Assembly: GCF_040712315.1 (NCBI RefSeq)
Contig: NC_134015.1
Coordinates: 25,483,614 to 25,547,613 of the forward strand
DNA: 64,000 bases
Source of the DNA: Castanea sativa
Taxonomy: Eukaryota > Streptophyta > Magnoliopsida > Fagales > Fagaceae
Direction of reading: 5' to 3'
Positions 23,309-35,138 of this stretch are shown one piece after another. Position 1 is the first letter of the stretch. Each line of letters begins with the position of its first letter. Under the pieces are notes generated by a model. It saw only the letters and a list, made by a program, of their open reading frames with translations, was not told the origin of the DNA and searched no databases. A program made the translations under genes and the position numbers.

Positions 23309-24805
23309 AAATCAAAGCCTCTAAAGCTCCCACAATTTTCCATGTCAGCACAATATATAAATAAAATTATCATTTTGTTTAAATAAAAGTATTTTTTAAA
23401 CTTAACAAAGAGTGAAACTCTATCTCTCTAACAAGTCCAACTTAAACTCAAGCTCATCATTTTTTTAAATAAAATTATTTTTATTTAGTCCAAACTTAAT
23501 AAGGAGTGAAACTCTATCTCTCTAACAAGTCTAACCTAAACTCAAACTCATTATTATCATTTAAAAAAAATATATATTTTTGTTTAGTTCAAACTTAACA
23601 AGGAGTGAAACTCTATCTCTCTTTATATATATAAAACCGAAGCCTCTAAAGCTCCCACAATTTTTCACGTCAGCACAATATATAAATAAAATTATCATTT
23701 TATTTAAATAAAATTATTTTTTATTAGTCCAAACTTAACAAGGAGTGAAACTCTATCTCTCTAATAAGTCCAACTTAAACTCAAACTTATCATTTTTTTA
23801 ATAATTTTTTTAAATAAAATTATTTTTGTTTAGTCCAAACTTAATAAGGATTGAAGCTCTATCTCTCTAACAAGTCCAACTTAAATTCAAACCCATTATT
23901 ATCATTTTTTTAAAAACAAAATTATTTTTGTTTAGTTCAAACTTAACAAAGAGTGAAACTCTATCTCTCTAACAAGTCCAACTTAAACTCAAACTCAAAC
24001 TCATCATTTTTTTTAAATAAAATAATTTTTGTTTAGTCCAAACTAAACAATGAATGAAACTCTATCTCTCTAACAAGTCCAATTTAAACTCAAACTCATT
24101 ATCATTTGTTTAAACAAAATTAATTCTGTTTAGTTCAAACTTAATAAGGAATGAAACTCTATATCTTTAACAAGTCTAACTTAAACTCAAACTCAAACTT
24201 TGATAAATAAAAAAAATCATATATTAAGATTACCTAAACGTGGCTTTAAATAAATAAGATTATCCTATATTAAATATAAAAATCATCAACTATTGATAAA
24301 GTTCAACTTCTTTGGATAATAAAACAATTCTACTGCAACTTCTTTAAAAAGTATTTTTTGTACATAAACCACCAAACTCTTTTTAGCTGTTTCTTACAAG
24401 ATAAAAAAACTTGCAATAATTGAAATTATTCTTTTGAATGTAACTCATTTTTCTTTTATATTTTTCTATTGTTTAGTCATATATATTTTGTTTTGTTTTA
24501 ATTAATTTCTAAGCAGTGAATCATCTAATTCTTTAATATTTTTTGGTCTTTTAGAAATTTTAATATCTAAATTTTTAAGTTATTTTTGTTGTTTTTGTAG
24601 TATTTGAAATTTTCTGACAATTCTTTTGTAAGTCATTGCACGTTCAAGAAATGACTTCTTCATCAAATTGTAATACAAATTGAAGTCATATAAGAGCCAA
24701 TCATGCACTGGTGTAATTTTTTAATCAATTTAAGATTTTATAAAATTATTTTAGTCTACTTCACAAATATGTAGGTTTTCGTGTATAGCACAGGTTAGCG
24801 ACTAA
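23306..24805 (+). mobile_element. Helitron-like element (candidate)
   Basis: A TATATATAAAACCGAAGCCT segment followed by CACGTCAGCACAATATATAA (23622-23690, and a similar copy at 23304-23370) resembles 5' ends of plant Helitrons. The right end GTGTATAGCACAGGTTAGCG followed by ACTAA then T fits a Helitron 3' terminus (CTRR before T). No Rep/helicase coding sequence is present, so it would be non-autonomous. Two 5'-like copies suggest either a tandem pair or an internal duplication. Assignment rests on motif resemblance only. Confidence 0.35.
23400..24200 (+). repeat. Tandem array, 8 copies of a ~100-bp unit
   Basis: The motif GAGTGAAACTCTATCTCTCT, or close variants, occurs near 23412, 23506, 23605, 23745, 23851, 23953, 24054 and 24151. 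Spacing is 94-106 bases except for one 140-base interval that contains the CACGTCAGCACAATATATAA segment. Each unit also has CAAGTCCAACTTAAACTCAA and a (T)n AAATAAAATTATTTTTGTTT stretch. Confidence 0.85.
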
Positions 24806-24834
24806 TTATTATTATTTAAGTTTCTTAATGACGA

Positions 24835-25251
24835 AATGAAAAGAAATTCTGGAGCCACCATAGCCTCTAATCACACCTGAACATCGTCTACAATTTTTGC
24901 TCTCGGGCGCATATGAAATGGCATCACCTTTGCGTTTGACATGCTCAAAACTGGTCCATCTTAACCTAGTAGGCAGTTTCTCAAAAAAAAAAAAAAAAAA
25001 AAAAAATCCCTAGTAGTCTAGTAACAACTAATTAACAAGCATTCTAATATCATCTATATATTACAAGGCAATAATGAGCAACTGAATTTCTCTTCGGCAA
25101 GCTAAAGCATGCATCAACCTCCTCTGTTGTCTGCGGCAAAGCGATTCTTTGGGAAAGAGCGCTAGTGATGAAACCTGCGAAGTCCCTTATCATCTTTCAA
25201 ATACTTGCTGCTTTGATATCTTGGAAAAGTGCTCCATCAAAGTTGGCCTTG
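24835..25251 (-). pseudogene. Decayed RNase H-like (RVT_3) fragment from a non-LTR retroelement
   Basis: The minus-strand translation around 25250-25080 gives KANFDGALFQDIKAAS, then a stop, then ALSQRIALPQTTEEVDA. Around 24965-24835 it gives FEHVKRKGDAISYA and, after a frame change, AKIVDDVQVxLEAMVAPEF. NFDGA near the start and HVKRxGNxxxHxLA near the end are typical of the plant RNase H-like domain (RVT_3) found at the end of LINE-derived polyproteins. The middle of the domain is missing, there are stops and a frameshift, and an A/T homopolymer interrupts it. Certainly non-functional. Confidence 0.5.
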
Positions 25252-25282
25252 TATATTTAATTGTGTGTAGCATTTGACATTA

Positions 25283-25409
25283 GGGGCGTTAGGAAGAGGA
25301 GTTTGAGTTATGTTGTTTGAGTGTTTTTGATATATTTGTGTGTGAAAATGTGTGTAAAGTTTTTTAAAATGTGTGGAAATGTGTTAGAATTAATCTACCA
25401 AACACCCCC
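25283..25409. mobile_element. Small PIF/Harbinger-type MITE with TTA target duplication
   Basis: It starts GGGGCGTTAGG and ends ACCAAACACCCCC, with TTA on both sides (25280-25282 and 25410-25412). The interior (TGTGTGTGAAAATGTGTG, AAAATGTGTGGAAATGTG) resembles the MITE at 34996-35135, so they are one family. Confidence 0.7.
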
Positions 25410-25589
25410 TTAGAAACTAAAAGACTAAGTTTAACTTAAGTAAGAGTTATATCAAACTTGATATAACATACACATATATAGAGTTGAGTTCAAATTACAC
25501 ATTATTCAACCTTAAGTAATATTGTATCACTTGATAATGAACATTATTTCAAGCTTTACTTATCATCTATAGTGTTTTAACTCTGCAGA

Positions 25590-25742
25590 ATTTTTCCATA
25601 TCAAAAGGCAAGGAAATATTCTTGCCCATGTATAAGCTCAGCATGCAAAACACGTTAAGGATTTTGAGGCTTGGCTGGAGGAAACTCCTAGCCCTATTGA
25701 GCACGTGTGTGCTCAAGATGTAGCTCATTTATCTTTGGTTTG
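25590..25742 (+). pseudogene. Decayed RNase H-like (RVT_3) C-terminal fragment
   Basis: The + strand translation reads FFHIKRQGNILAHV, a stop, AQHAKHVKDFEAWLEETP and ends at TGA. This matches the C-terminal HxxRxGNxLAHxLA ... WLE pattern of the plant RNase H-like domain. It is similar to, and opposite in orientation to, the fragment at 24835-25251. Only about 50 codons remain. Confidence 0.42.
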
Positions 25743-26981
25743 AATAAACAGATTTTAAGTTTTCCATAAAAAATAAAGAAAAAGAAAAATACAAAAGTAA
25801 TGTTGTACTACTCAATATTTTTTATTGGATGTAAATTTTGAGAAATTCATCGTTAGATTATATTTTCTTCTTATACTCTTTATGTTTGTAAAATTTCAAG
25901 ATGATCTAAGAATAATAAATTTCTCATCTATAAAATTGTTTTAATTTTAAATTTTTATATTTTAAAATTATTCATTGAAGATGAGTTTCTGAATCAAATA
26001 GTAAATAATATGCAATTGACTTAGAATTTGGTATGTGTATTAAGAACATAGAAATTATATAAATTATATAACTTAATAGTAGGATTTCAAAATATCATTT
26101 TGATAAAAAGATATTATCCTCCTTTCACTAGAAAGATTCTGAAATATATATAGGACAATAATTATTTTTATATTAGTATAATAGCATTGTACTGATGAAG
26201 GGTTTTGAATTGAAATTAAAATTCAAAAGCTCTAAAATACTATTTGGTTGACTGCACACCACCTTCTTAATTATATCTTTTCTAAACACTATTCTTCATT
26301 GCTTTCCTGCAAGAATATGAAAATGTTAGTATTAACGTTTCTCAATCAAAAAGTCAAATTTAATACTAAAGAGTAAAATATGATTTGGTTGACTCTACAC
26401 TACCTTCTTATTAGATCTTTTTTAAACACTAATATCATTTCTTTCCTACAAGATTATGAAATTGTTATTAAAATTAGAAAATAAAATGCAAAAATCTCTT
26501 AGGAAAAAAAGTCAACTTCCCTTCTTTTTTTTTTTGTTTTGAAAATTCAATAATTAGGAGTGGGATGATTGATTCCTAGGAATCTCTATTGGAAATACCA
26601 AAAGGTGTTAATTGAATTAGAAAATTCTTGTAAAAAAGTTGACTACTTTCAAACTTAAAATCCAAAACCGGCGCAAGACAACAAAACCATAATCTTTGAC
26701 TCATTGGCATTTTTATTTTGAACATTATTATTATTATTATTATTATTATTTGATAAATACAATAGATGAGAGGAGATTTGAATCCTAAATGTCGTGAATA
26801 TAAAACTTATAAAATATATAGAAGGTGCCAACAATCTTGTAACTCAAGTGACGCGAATATTAAACTTGGTTAAGTTCTCTTGTGTCCTCGTATGACTATT
26901 GGAAACTACATATTTTATGAGAATCAAGTGGTTAAAAATGTGTTTGATGAGTTTATTTCTTCAATTTATTTTGTTTGTTGT
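25743..26981. other. AT-rich intergenic sequence, no gene seen
   Basis: Contains two loosely similar stretches (TTTGGTTGACTGCACACCAC near 26240 and TTTGGTTGACTCTACACTAC near 26380) suggesting a diverged direct repeat, and an ATT microsatellite near 26727-26750. No gene. Confidence 0.5.
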
Positions 26982-26993
26982 ATAAAATTATGA

Positions 26994-27173
26994 GTAATGC
27001 TACAGTTACATACTATTTTACAATATTTTTACAAAATGTTGGTGTAGCAAACATTTTATTGGTTTTCATTTAGGCCCACCACTAATATCATTTTTTCATT
27101 TACTAAAAATCACTCACCAAATCAGCAGTTTGTAAATTTTTTTGTAAAATAGTTTGTATCTTTAGCATTATTC
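26994..27173. mobile_element. MITE with ~12-bp flanking duplication
   Basis: It starts GTAATGCTACAGTTACATAC and ends TGTATCTTTAGCATTATTC, so the ends are inverted repeats, with further pairing between TATTTTACAATATTTTTACA and TTTTTTTGTAAAATAGTTTG. ATAAAATTATGA occurs immediately before and after (26982-26993 and 27174-27185). A duplication of about 9-12 bases suggests a Mutator- or hAT-type origin. It is about 180 bases long and non-coding. Confidence 0.7.
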
Positions 27174-27185
27174 ATAAAATTATGA

Positions 27186-28267
27186 CTCTACCTTATAAAA
27201 AATATTCTACTTAAAAAATATACATTCTATTTTAAGATTTAATATTTAGTCAACCAATTAAAAATTCAACAAAAATTGCTATATGAATATCAAAAGTTAA
27301 AAATAAAAATTGCTATATACGTATGATGTACTAGTTATTATTTTGAATAATATAGTTAGCATCTGGAAAAATCAATAGAAAAGTTAAATGAAAAAAAAAA
27401 AAAAAAAAAAAAGCAGGAAAGCCTCTTATTTGAACACGCGCAAAATAACAAAGAATTTTGACTTGGTACAACAAGAAGACATGGGGAATACGGTCTAATA
27501 AATGAGCAAATTGCTGTCCAAAAACAAAAGGTGAGAAAAGATAGACTTGGTCTTACTCAAATATCTTTAGTTTGTCTTTTTTCAATTTTTTTAATTATTA
27601 TTATTATTATTATTAATTTTTTTAATTATAAATTTGGAACTCTGCATCGATAATTTTCGTGCTTATATTTTAGTCAACACTTAATAATTGGTTGGAGTAG
27701 TAATTTAGAAAACTAAAACAATTATCGATTTTAATGTCATATAATAAATAAATTATAAAATATTTTTTAATTGAAATTTGATACAGAATATTTATATTAA
27801 TTAGATTTATAATATCCCCAAATTACTCAAATAATAATTCCAAACGAAACTTATCTATTACACAATGACTTTTCCAGCGAGACATGCTGGCTTGGACATT
27901 TGACTTGAAAATTGAAATTCAAAGATAGAAAGTACCTTTTAATTTTGGTAGAGTGAAACTGTCAATCAATTTGGCCTTAAAAGAAATAAAAGTTGGTTTT
28001 TAGTTACTCATCTTCGAAACTTAGATCCCAGTCGCCAGTGATCAAGACTTTTACTATTCCTGTGAATACATATATTTTGTTCTATTTTTAGCGTTTTACG
28101 GATCACAACTTAATACGTACATGATTGACTTTTCTTATAAAATATCTAAGTTTAAAATAGAAAAGAAATCAAATACAAGATATACCATAATTTATGGAAC
28201 ATAAATCGGAACACATAAGATATATTACCTCTCATATATTTTTTAGACAATAATACTTTTCATGAGA
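27186..28267. other. AT-rich intergenic sequence, no gene seen
   Basis: Includes a poly-A run near 27391-27412 and an ATT microsatellite near 27593-27616. No supported feature. Confidence 0.5.
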
Positions 28268-28674
28268 AATTACACTTTTTTATCATAAATTATACACAAT
28301 TTTACACTTTGCCTTTATGAACTATCAAAACGTATGATCAACAACCCTAAGTTATAACTTTGTTTCAACGCCCCTTATTGTTTTGTTGCTTGTTTTGATG
28401 TTAAGTATGACTAAATTAAGTATTAAAAAATAAAAAATTTCCTCTCCAAAATAGATGGTAGATAGGTAAATTAGTATTTTAGTGCTAAATTCAGTTAGAT
28501 TTAACAGTAGTAAAACAAACTATAAAGAGTTACGTAGTTTTCTATTTAAGGCGATTTTACTTTTTAATAGTCCATGGGAGAAAGTGTAAATTGAGGAATA
28601 ATTTAAGGTAAAAAAAAGTGTTAAAGAGACCGAGTATAATTTAGGGTATAATTTATGATGTAAAGAGTGTGAAC
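28268..28674. mobile_element. MITE-like fold-back element
   Basis: The left side ACACTTTTTTATCATAAATT and the reverse complement of the right side, ACTCTTTACATCATAAATTA, are similar, and further inner segments pair imperfectly. No clear target duplication or coding content. Confidence 0.4.
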
Positions 28675-28754
28675 AAGTCAAATATTGATTTTTTTTTTAT
28701 CATAATTACGTTCACGCATTATTATTTAAATGTATCGTCAATACCATTTTATTA

Positions 28755-28945
28755 GAGAAATGATATGTTTACAACATTTTCCTAATATTTTTACAATAAA
28801 TCTTAAGTGACAGATTATTACTGGTTATTATTGTTGGAACAAAAAAGTACTTTTAGTGTTAGGTTCAAATTTGAACCAATAACAAATAACCACTTATGAT
28901 TTATTGTAAAAATATTATAAAAATATTATGAATATAATATTTCTC
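28755..28945. mobile_element. hAT-type MITE with perfect 8-bp target duplication
   Basis: The 191-base element starts GAGAAATGATATGTTTACAA and ends ATATAATATTTCTC. Inverted arms continue through TTTTTACAATAAATC and GATTTATTGTAAAAA. TTTTATTA flanks both sides (28747-28754 and 28946-28953). An 8-base duplication is typical of hAT elements. It ends about 500 bases upstream of the OBE3-like start codon. Confidence 0.8.
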
Positions 28946-29462
28946 TTTTATTATCCACTATATACCGGTTACGAAATATTTTGCGGAAAATATTAAGATT
29001 TATTATTAATGCTGTTACTAGAGTTCACACAAAAGACGTGTCTTCAACAAGAGGAAGGGGCGAGGAAGAAACAGAGGAAAGTTGAAGTAAAACATATAAT
29101 AAATACAGTGAAATGGACCAGAGGGCTGTAATTCTTCAATATTCGGAGGGTCAGAGTGGTAATTTGGTAGAGACAAAAAAGCCATCGCCGTTTTAGTTAT
29201 TCGTGTAAACACTCAGAAAATCCAGCCGTTGCAGAGAGAGCAAAAAAAAAAAAAACAAAACAAAGCAATGGTCTTTGCTGAAGAATGAGCTGAAAAGAAG
29301 AACCCACAGGATTCTCTCTTATTTCCCAAACTGCCCTCCCTGCTTTCTCTGACTATCATTTGCTTTTTCTTCTCTCTCTGGTACATCTCTCTTTCTCTCT
29401 CTGTGTCTTTCATATTTTTTTGGTTTTTCTCTTTCTTTGTTTGTCTGCTGAGAGTCTCTGAT

Positions 29463-32400
29463 ATGGTCATGTTGAGAGATAAAGATCTCTCTAATGGTCG
29501 TTTAGGTTGTGAGGGTGACAATTGCTCACAGACTAAGCTCTCTCAGCAGAAGAAGGAGAACCCAGATGAGAAAATGAGTTTTGCTGAAAAGGGTATGGAT
29601 TTTCAGAGAGATTCAGGGGTGGGTTCTGATGGGAATGGTTTCAGATCAAAGTTGCCAACAAAAACAGGGACTTCAGGAGGGGCACAAGAGCTCACACTCA
29701 GCTACCTCTGTGACAATTCCAAACTGGGTCTTCCTGAGAAAGAGAAAAACATGCTGTATTCCCGAGACAGAGAAAGAGAAACGAACGCTTCTATTGCTGA
29801 GAATTCGATTTCAAACCAAGGTGAGAAATGGGTCGAGAGGGATTTCCTCAATCTGAACGAAACAAGAGGGAATTCCTCGAAAAGAGAGGTGGAGGAAGAG
29901 GTTGAGAGAGAGAATATAGTACCAGAGAAAAAGCCAAAGCTTGAGACTTTGAACTTGTCTCTAGCTTTGCCTGATGTCTCTCTCTCTCTCACTGCTGCTC
30001 CAATTCCCAACCAGATTGCTGCTAAGAGTATGCAATCTTTAGCACCTTCTAACAATTGTTCCAATGATTTTACTGCCACTGCTACTTCCATGTCTTACTC
30101 TTATTCCCTTCCCTTTTCCCACAACCCCAGTTGCTCTTTGACTCGTAATTCCACTGAAAATTACGATGACCAGATTTGGAACTGTGGGGAAGGGACTAAT
30201 GGTTCGGTTCATAGTCGATTTAAGCCGATCGGTGATGGGGCTGTGGGGCTTTCCAATCATGGTGCAGGAAGCCTTTTTTCAATGATGCAGGCAAATCAGG
30301 CTAGTACTCGTAATAAGGACTTTTGTAGTAATGTTAATAACAATAATAGTAGTCATTATAGGACTACAACTGGCTCTGAGAACCATTCCTTTTTCCCGTC
30401 TGAGCTCCCCGCAAGGCCGCGGATTGATACGCTGTCTGGTGATTCCAGAGGGCGGGGTTCAGAGGGTTTGAGGAATTTGGAGGGTGTGGATGGTGGTGGT
30501 AGTGTTAGTGGGAGGGGTAGGAAGTATTCTAGACAGGAGAGACTTGTTGTAGAGATTGTATCTGAGTCTGTTCCTGCTATGGCTCAGATATGTCAGGAAC
30601 TTCCGGAGGAGACAGTTGCTTTGGTTAAGGATTACTTGAATGGTATAATTATAATGCCTGAGAAGAAAGAGGAATTAGTGGGATTACAGTATTATCTTGA
30701 ACGCAGATCTGATCTTACTAGGGAGACTCTGTCTAAGTGCCACAAGTGGCAGTTGGAAGTTTTGGTTGCTGTGAAGATGGGGCTTGGAAGCTACTTATCT
30801 AGTGAAATTCGCCTCTCAGCAAATGATCTGGTGGACATTTTCTTGTATGTGAAATGTAGAAATGTAAATTGCCGGAGTGTACTGCCAGTTGATGATTGTG
30901 ACTGCAAGATTTGCTCAGGAAATAAGGGGTTTTGCAGCCAGTGTATGTGTCCCATCTGTTTGAAATTTGATTGTGCCAACAATACCTGCAGTTGGGTTGG
31001 TTGTGATGTGTGCTCCCATTGGTGCCATGCTGCTTGTGGCATTCAGAAGAATCTGATTAAGCCAGGTCCTAGCTTGAAGGGACCTTCAGGGAGTACTGAG
31101 ATGCAGTTACACTGCATTGGGTGTGGTCATGCTTCGGAAATGTTTGGTTTCGTTAAGGACGTGTTTATGCTTTGCGCAAAGAATTGGGCTTTGGAAACTC
31201 TTAAAAAGGAGCTTGATTGTGTCAGGAAAATTTTCAGGGGAAGTGAAGATTACAAAGGCAAAGAATTGCATCTTAAGGCTGATGATATGTTATCCAAGCT
31301 AGAGACCAAAATGGTCTCCCCATCAGATGCGTGCAACAGCATGATTCAGTTTTTCAACTGTGAGTTTCTTGACTTTGTCTTATTGTTTCTTAAGATGATT
31401 TTGTTTGTTATCTGCTAGCCTCAATATGCACCGTGCTGTTAATAAGCTTTTAGGTTTGGTTGCAAAGTATGAGTTCTAAACTCCTATACATGTCAACTTT
31501 ATATTGGCTTCTCTAGAAAGAAGATATATCTATAAAATTAACAATAACAGCTTCTCAGATGTGTATCCAACTGTTGCGATGGACTGGATCTTTTTGTCAG
31601 ATACCTCTTCCCATGTATCCAATGCATATGTGTGCAACAAGGATAAAAGGCTGATATGAGGCCCTTTTGAAGGATTTTAGCTTCATTCAATGATGCTTCA
31701 ATATTTGACAATCTTTAGCATCATGGAAACAGTTAATTATGTAACTAGTAATCTTAACAATTAGGTGATTAGACTTGGTGTTTTATTTGTGACCTGAATA
31801 TTGATTGGAGTTGGGATTTGCATTTGAGAAGATACTTTAGTTTAGAATATACTAGGACCTGGAATGATAATATTACTCTTATAGGAAAATTTTCTACAAC
31901 TAGTGGTTGTATTTGTCTGTATGGTCTATTGGTACTTGCAATACCATGAATTGTGTGAATTTTGACTGTGAAGGTGTTATGTGGGCATATGCTAAGTCTC
32001 ACATTGGGCAAGTATTAAGTCGATATTGGCTATAAGCTATTACAGAAAACTTTAATTGTGATTTTTCCTTTTGAGGTACAGTGAATGTGTGGCTAACATT
32101 ATTTTTTGGATTGTTACCAACCATGTCAAAGCCAACTTGGTAATGGTTTATAGTTTAGGGGCATTCTAGTGTTATGTGAGTCTTGTTAAGGAAGTCAGGG
32201 ATTAAAAGAACCGGGGGGGTTGGGGGGGACATATAGCTCTAATTGTGTCAACTTGGTAACGCCATATGGTTTTGGGCCATTGCATTTTAAGTTTTTAACA
32301 CAAGTCCATAAGAGGATGACAAGGGCTTAAGTGGGGAAGATTGTAGTGATCACAGTTAATACTTTTGGGGTATTAGTGCAAGTGGCTAGTGCTTCTTTGG

Positions 32401-32721
32401 ATTGTAATAGTACCTAACCTCATATTTAATTGTAAGAACATAGAAAAGTAAACTTGTATAAGTAATATTTAATTAGAAAATTTCAAAAAATTGTGGAATT
32501 TTATAAGAGGTATGAGCTCTTGTTATACTTCTTGATGTTTTTATAATGGAAGCACTATTGCCATGGCTATCTGAATGCTTGGACAGCTTTCCTAGTAAAA
32601 TTTCAACTTTGTTCTAAATTTTCATGGAGGCATTTAAAATAGCTATATTATAACTATTAGTCATTCTCTCACTCAAAGATTGGAGCAATTTTCTGTATGT
32701 GTGAACCTGAGTTTTGTAAAT

Positions 32722-32766
<45 letters not shown>

Positions 32767-34074
32767 TTTGGGTTTACATATGTACTAAATGGGTTAATTG
32801 GAAGGAACTGCAACATGGATAGATGTTGCATTTGTTAGAAAGCACACAATTCACAACTAAGTTATAATTCCTGAACAACTGAATTATGTTTCATAGCATT
32901 GTAATTCACATTGCTGTTTTCATGGTAATTTCTAGTGTGTATCTGGAAAGTTCCTTTTAAAAAATATTTTGAGAAGTATAAAAGTTATATTTAGCTGAGC
33001 CAGAGTGCTAACTTGACCTCACAGAAAGCTTTGCCACATCACACATTTTAACTTTAAATTTGATAAGAAACTGACTGGGAAACTGTCATTTTGTTCCAGA
33101 TGCTTCTTACTCATTAGAATGTTGGAGGAACCTTCTGAGAACTAGAAGTTTTCCCATTATAAAATTTTACAGGAATGCCACATGCGAATTGAAGAAGTAA
33201 ATTGTGTTTTGCTTGGTCGGTAGTCGAAGGTTTAAAATCCTAAATTCTATATAGGACCACCATAGAAAATGGAAGCCATTACCATGAATAGTGTTTAAAT
33301 TTTATGAAATGCCATCAATTCATATTTTCAATCTTTCACTATCATCTATGATGATACTTTTCCATCTGAGACAGCCATGTGCATAATGTATATTAGCTGA
33401 ATATTTGTCTTAATATGCATAACATAAAGTCAGATTTTTTATGTGCATGCCTAACTCTGAAGGTTTTGTTTTTTGGACAAATGGACACAGATGGTGTGTC
33501 TGGCATTCCTGCTCCTGTTGTGGCTTCAAATGAGTTGGTGGCAACTCAATCTATCCTTAGAAAAGAAGCAACCCCTCTTTCACAATCCATTTCTCTACCC
33601 CCAAAATATACAGCGTTCAACATGAGCTCTTCTAGCATACGCAACGATTTACTGTCAAATGATCTTCGTCAGAGTGACCTCAAACCTTCCATAATGAGTG
33701 AGTTGACAACAGATGATGATTTCCGGTTTGGGTCATTGTCAAAGAAAGATAGCTTTGACAGCTTGGAAAGCTTAGTGCGGATCAAGGAGGCAGAAGCGAG
33801 GATGTTCCAGAACAAGGCTGATGATGCACGGAGAGAGGCTGAAGGTTTCCGGCGGATGATTAGGACTAAGAGTGACAAGGTAGAAGAAGAGTATACTGGA
33901 AAGCTTGCCAAACTATGTTTGCATGAGACTGAGGAAAGGCGCAGGAAGAAACTGGAGGAGCTAAAGGTTTTGGAAAATTCACATGGTGATTATATCAACA
34001 TGAAATCCAGAATGAAAGCTGAGATAGCTGACTTGTTAAAGAGAATGGAGGCAACAAAGCAGCAGTGGGTTTGA
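29463..34074 (+). CDS. OBE3: OBERON3/TITANIA1-like PHD-finger protein
   Basis: Two exons, 29463-31359 and 33491-34074, joined at T|AT (donor ACT|GTGAGT, acceptor GACACAG), give 826 residues. An upstream in-frame GTG is not a plausible start, and ATG 29463 follows a CT-rich leader. Residues 1-400 are Ser/Asn-rich and low complexity, with two LxLxL-type stretches (LNLSLAL and SLSL, about 161-178) resembling EAR repression motifs. The Oberon-type PHD finger lies at about 460-555, with Cys/His clusters such as CxxxxC, CSQCMCPIC, CDVCSHWCH and CIGCGH. The C-terminal 105 residues are a charged coiled coil (EAEARMFQNKADDARREAE). Family knowledge: OBE1-4 are nuclear proteins needed for embryonic and meristem patterning downstream of auxin, and OBE3/TTA1 of Arabidopsis is about 730 residues. 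The family assignment is firm; OBE3 rather than OBE4 is inferred from length and the b561 neighbour. Confidence 0.9.
31360..33490 (+). other. Single intron of the OBE3-like gene
   Basis: A GT-AG intron of 2131 bases in phase 1. It contains a (TC)n microsatellite at 32724-32764 and a G-rich stretch near 32215-32230. No embedded gene or transposon end was recognised. Confidence 0.85.
32724..32764. repeat. (TC)n microsatellite in the OBE3-like intron
   Basis: About 20 uninterrupted dinucleotide units. Confidence 0.95.
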
Positions 34075-34995
34075 TTTCTTTTTTCTTTTTAACATTGATG
34101 CTAATAGTGTGTAGTTTGTTGGTGTTATTATTTTGGATTATGCTTGTTAATTTAAATGCAAAATGAACAAATATTTTCAGTTGTGAAATTTCAGAACTAG
34201 CTTCTCTCCTCTTCATCCATTTTTCTCAGAAACTTGACAGAGCATGGGTGTCATCCAAAATTTATTCATTACTAGGACCATATAACGATTCTATCTGCAA
34301 CTCTAGTTGTATTTTAGTTAGTCTTGTCTTGTTGAAATTGGTCTACATTTTATAAAAAATGATACGATTCTATTATAACTAGCACATATTCTTAGGTTCA
34401 TTCTATAGCCTCAAGAAATTAATACCAATTGGCAATTCAGTTTGCTATTGAAAGCGAATCAAAATACACCCATTAATGTTTATTTGATGCCAATCATGCC
34501 ACTGAATCTCCCCCTCATGTTAAAGTCAACCAGGCATCATTTTCTTAGTCAAAATTTAATTGGGATAATGATGTGTGTGGTAGGTAGCCAGTGGCCAGTG
34601 CTGAGCAATGTTGGACCACAAATGTTTCTCAAGTTTGCTAGGATTATCAATTACATTTTCTCTTTTTTCTGCTTGGTTATACAGTACACAAACCAAAACA
34701 AATATAAAAAAAGGCAAGGGATAAACACCATTAGAAATTGTACCAAGAAATGCTGGTGGATCGAGAATAAACTATAAAGGAGTAAAGGTAATGCGCCACT
34801 AGTGCTCTTTCAAACATAGTCTTATCTTTGGAACATTCAAGTGCCACTGATTTCGGGCTCTTATACAATTGGTGCTTAGGTATCGAATTTTTCTGGCATT
34901 TATTCTTAGGTCGCCTACTCCACTATCACAAGATTCACAATAGAACATCAATAAAGTATGGGGCTTTTAGTTCGACACAAGTTAAGAAATAATAA
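34075..34995. other. 3' flank of the OBE3-like gene
   Basis: Presumed 3' UTR and intergenic DNA. There is no further coding exon in frame, and the short open frame near 34442 has no recognisable domain. Confidence 0.5.
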
Positions 34996-35135
34996 GGGAG
35001 TGTTTGGTAGAATAGTTTGAGATGTGATTTTTGTAGTTTTTTGAAATTTGTGTGTATGAAAAAGTGTACGAAAATGTATATAAAGTTGTTTAAAATGTAA
35101 AAATATAAGTTTAAGATTGTGTAACAAACATGCCC
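34996..35135. mobile_element. Small PIF/Harbinger-type MITE with TAA target duplication
   Basis: It starts GGGAGTGTTTGGTAGAATAG and ends GTAACAAACATGCCC, with TAA on both sides (34993-34995 and 35136-35138). The interior TGTGTGTATGAAAAAGTG matches the family of the MITE at 25283-25409. Confidence 0.7.
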
Positions 35136-35138
35136 TAA

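Noticed and set aside
23135..23386. Frame with a poly-Tyr tract
   Set aside because: It reads through the end of a solo LTR and an ATT microsatellite.
29403..29462. N-terminal extension of the OBE3-like frame with a hydrophobic stretch
   Set aside because: The frame begins at GTG, not ATG; the hydrophobic residues come from a CT/T-rich 5' leader. The first ATG is 29463.
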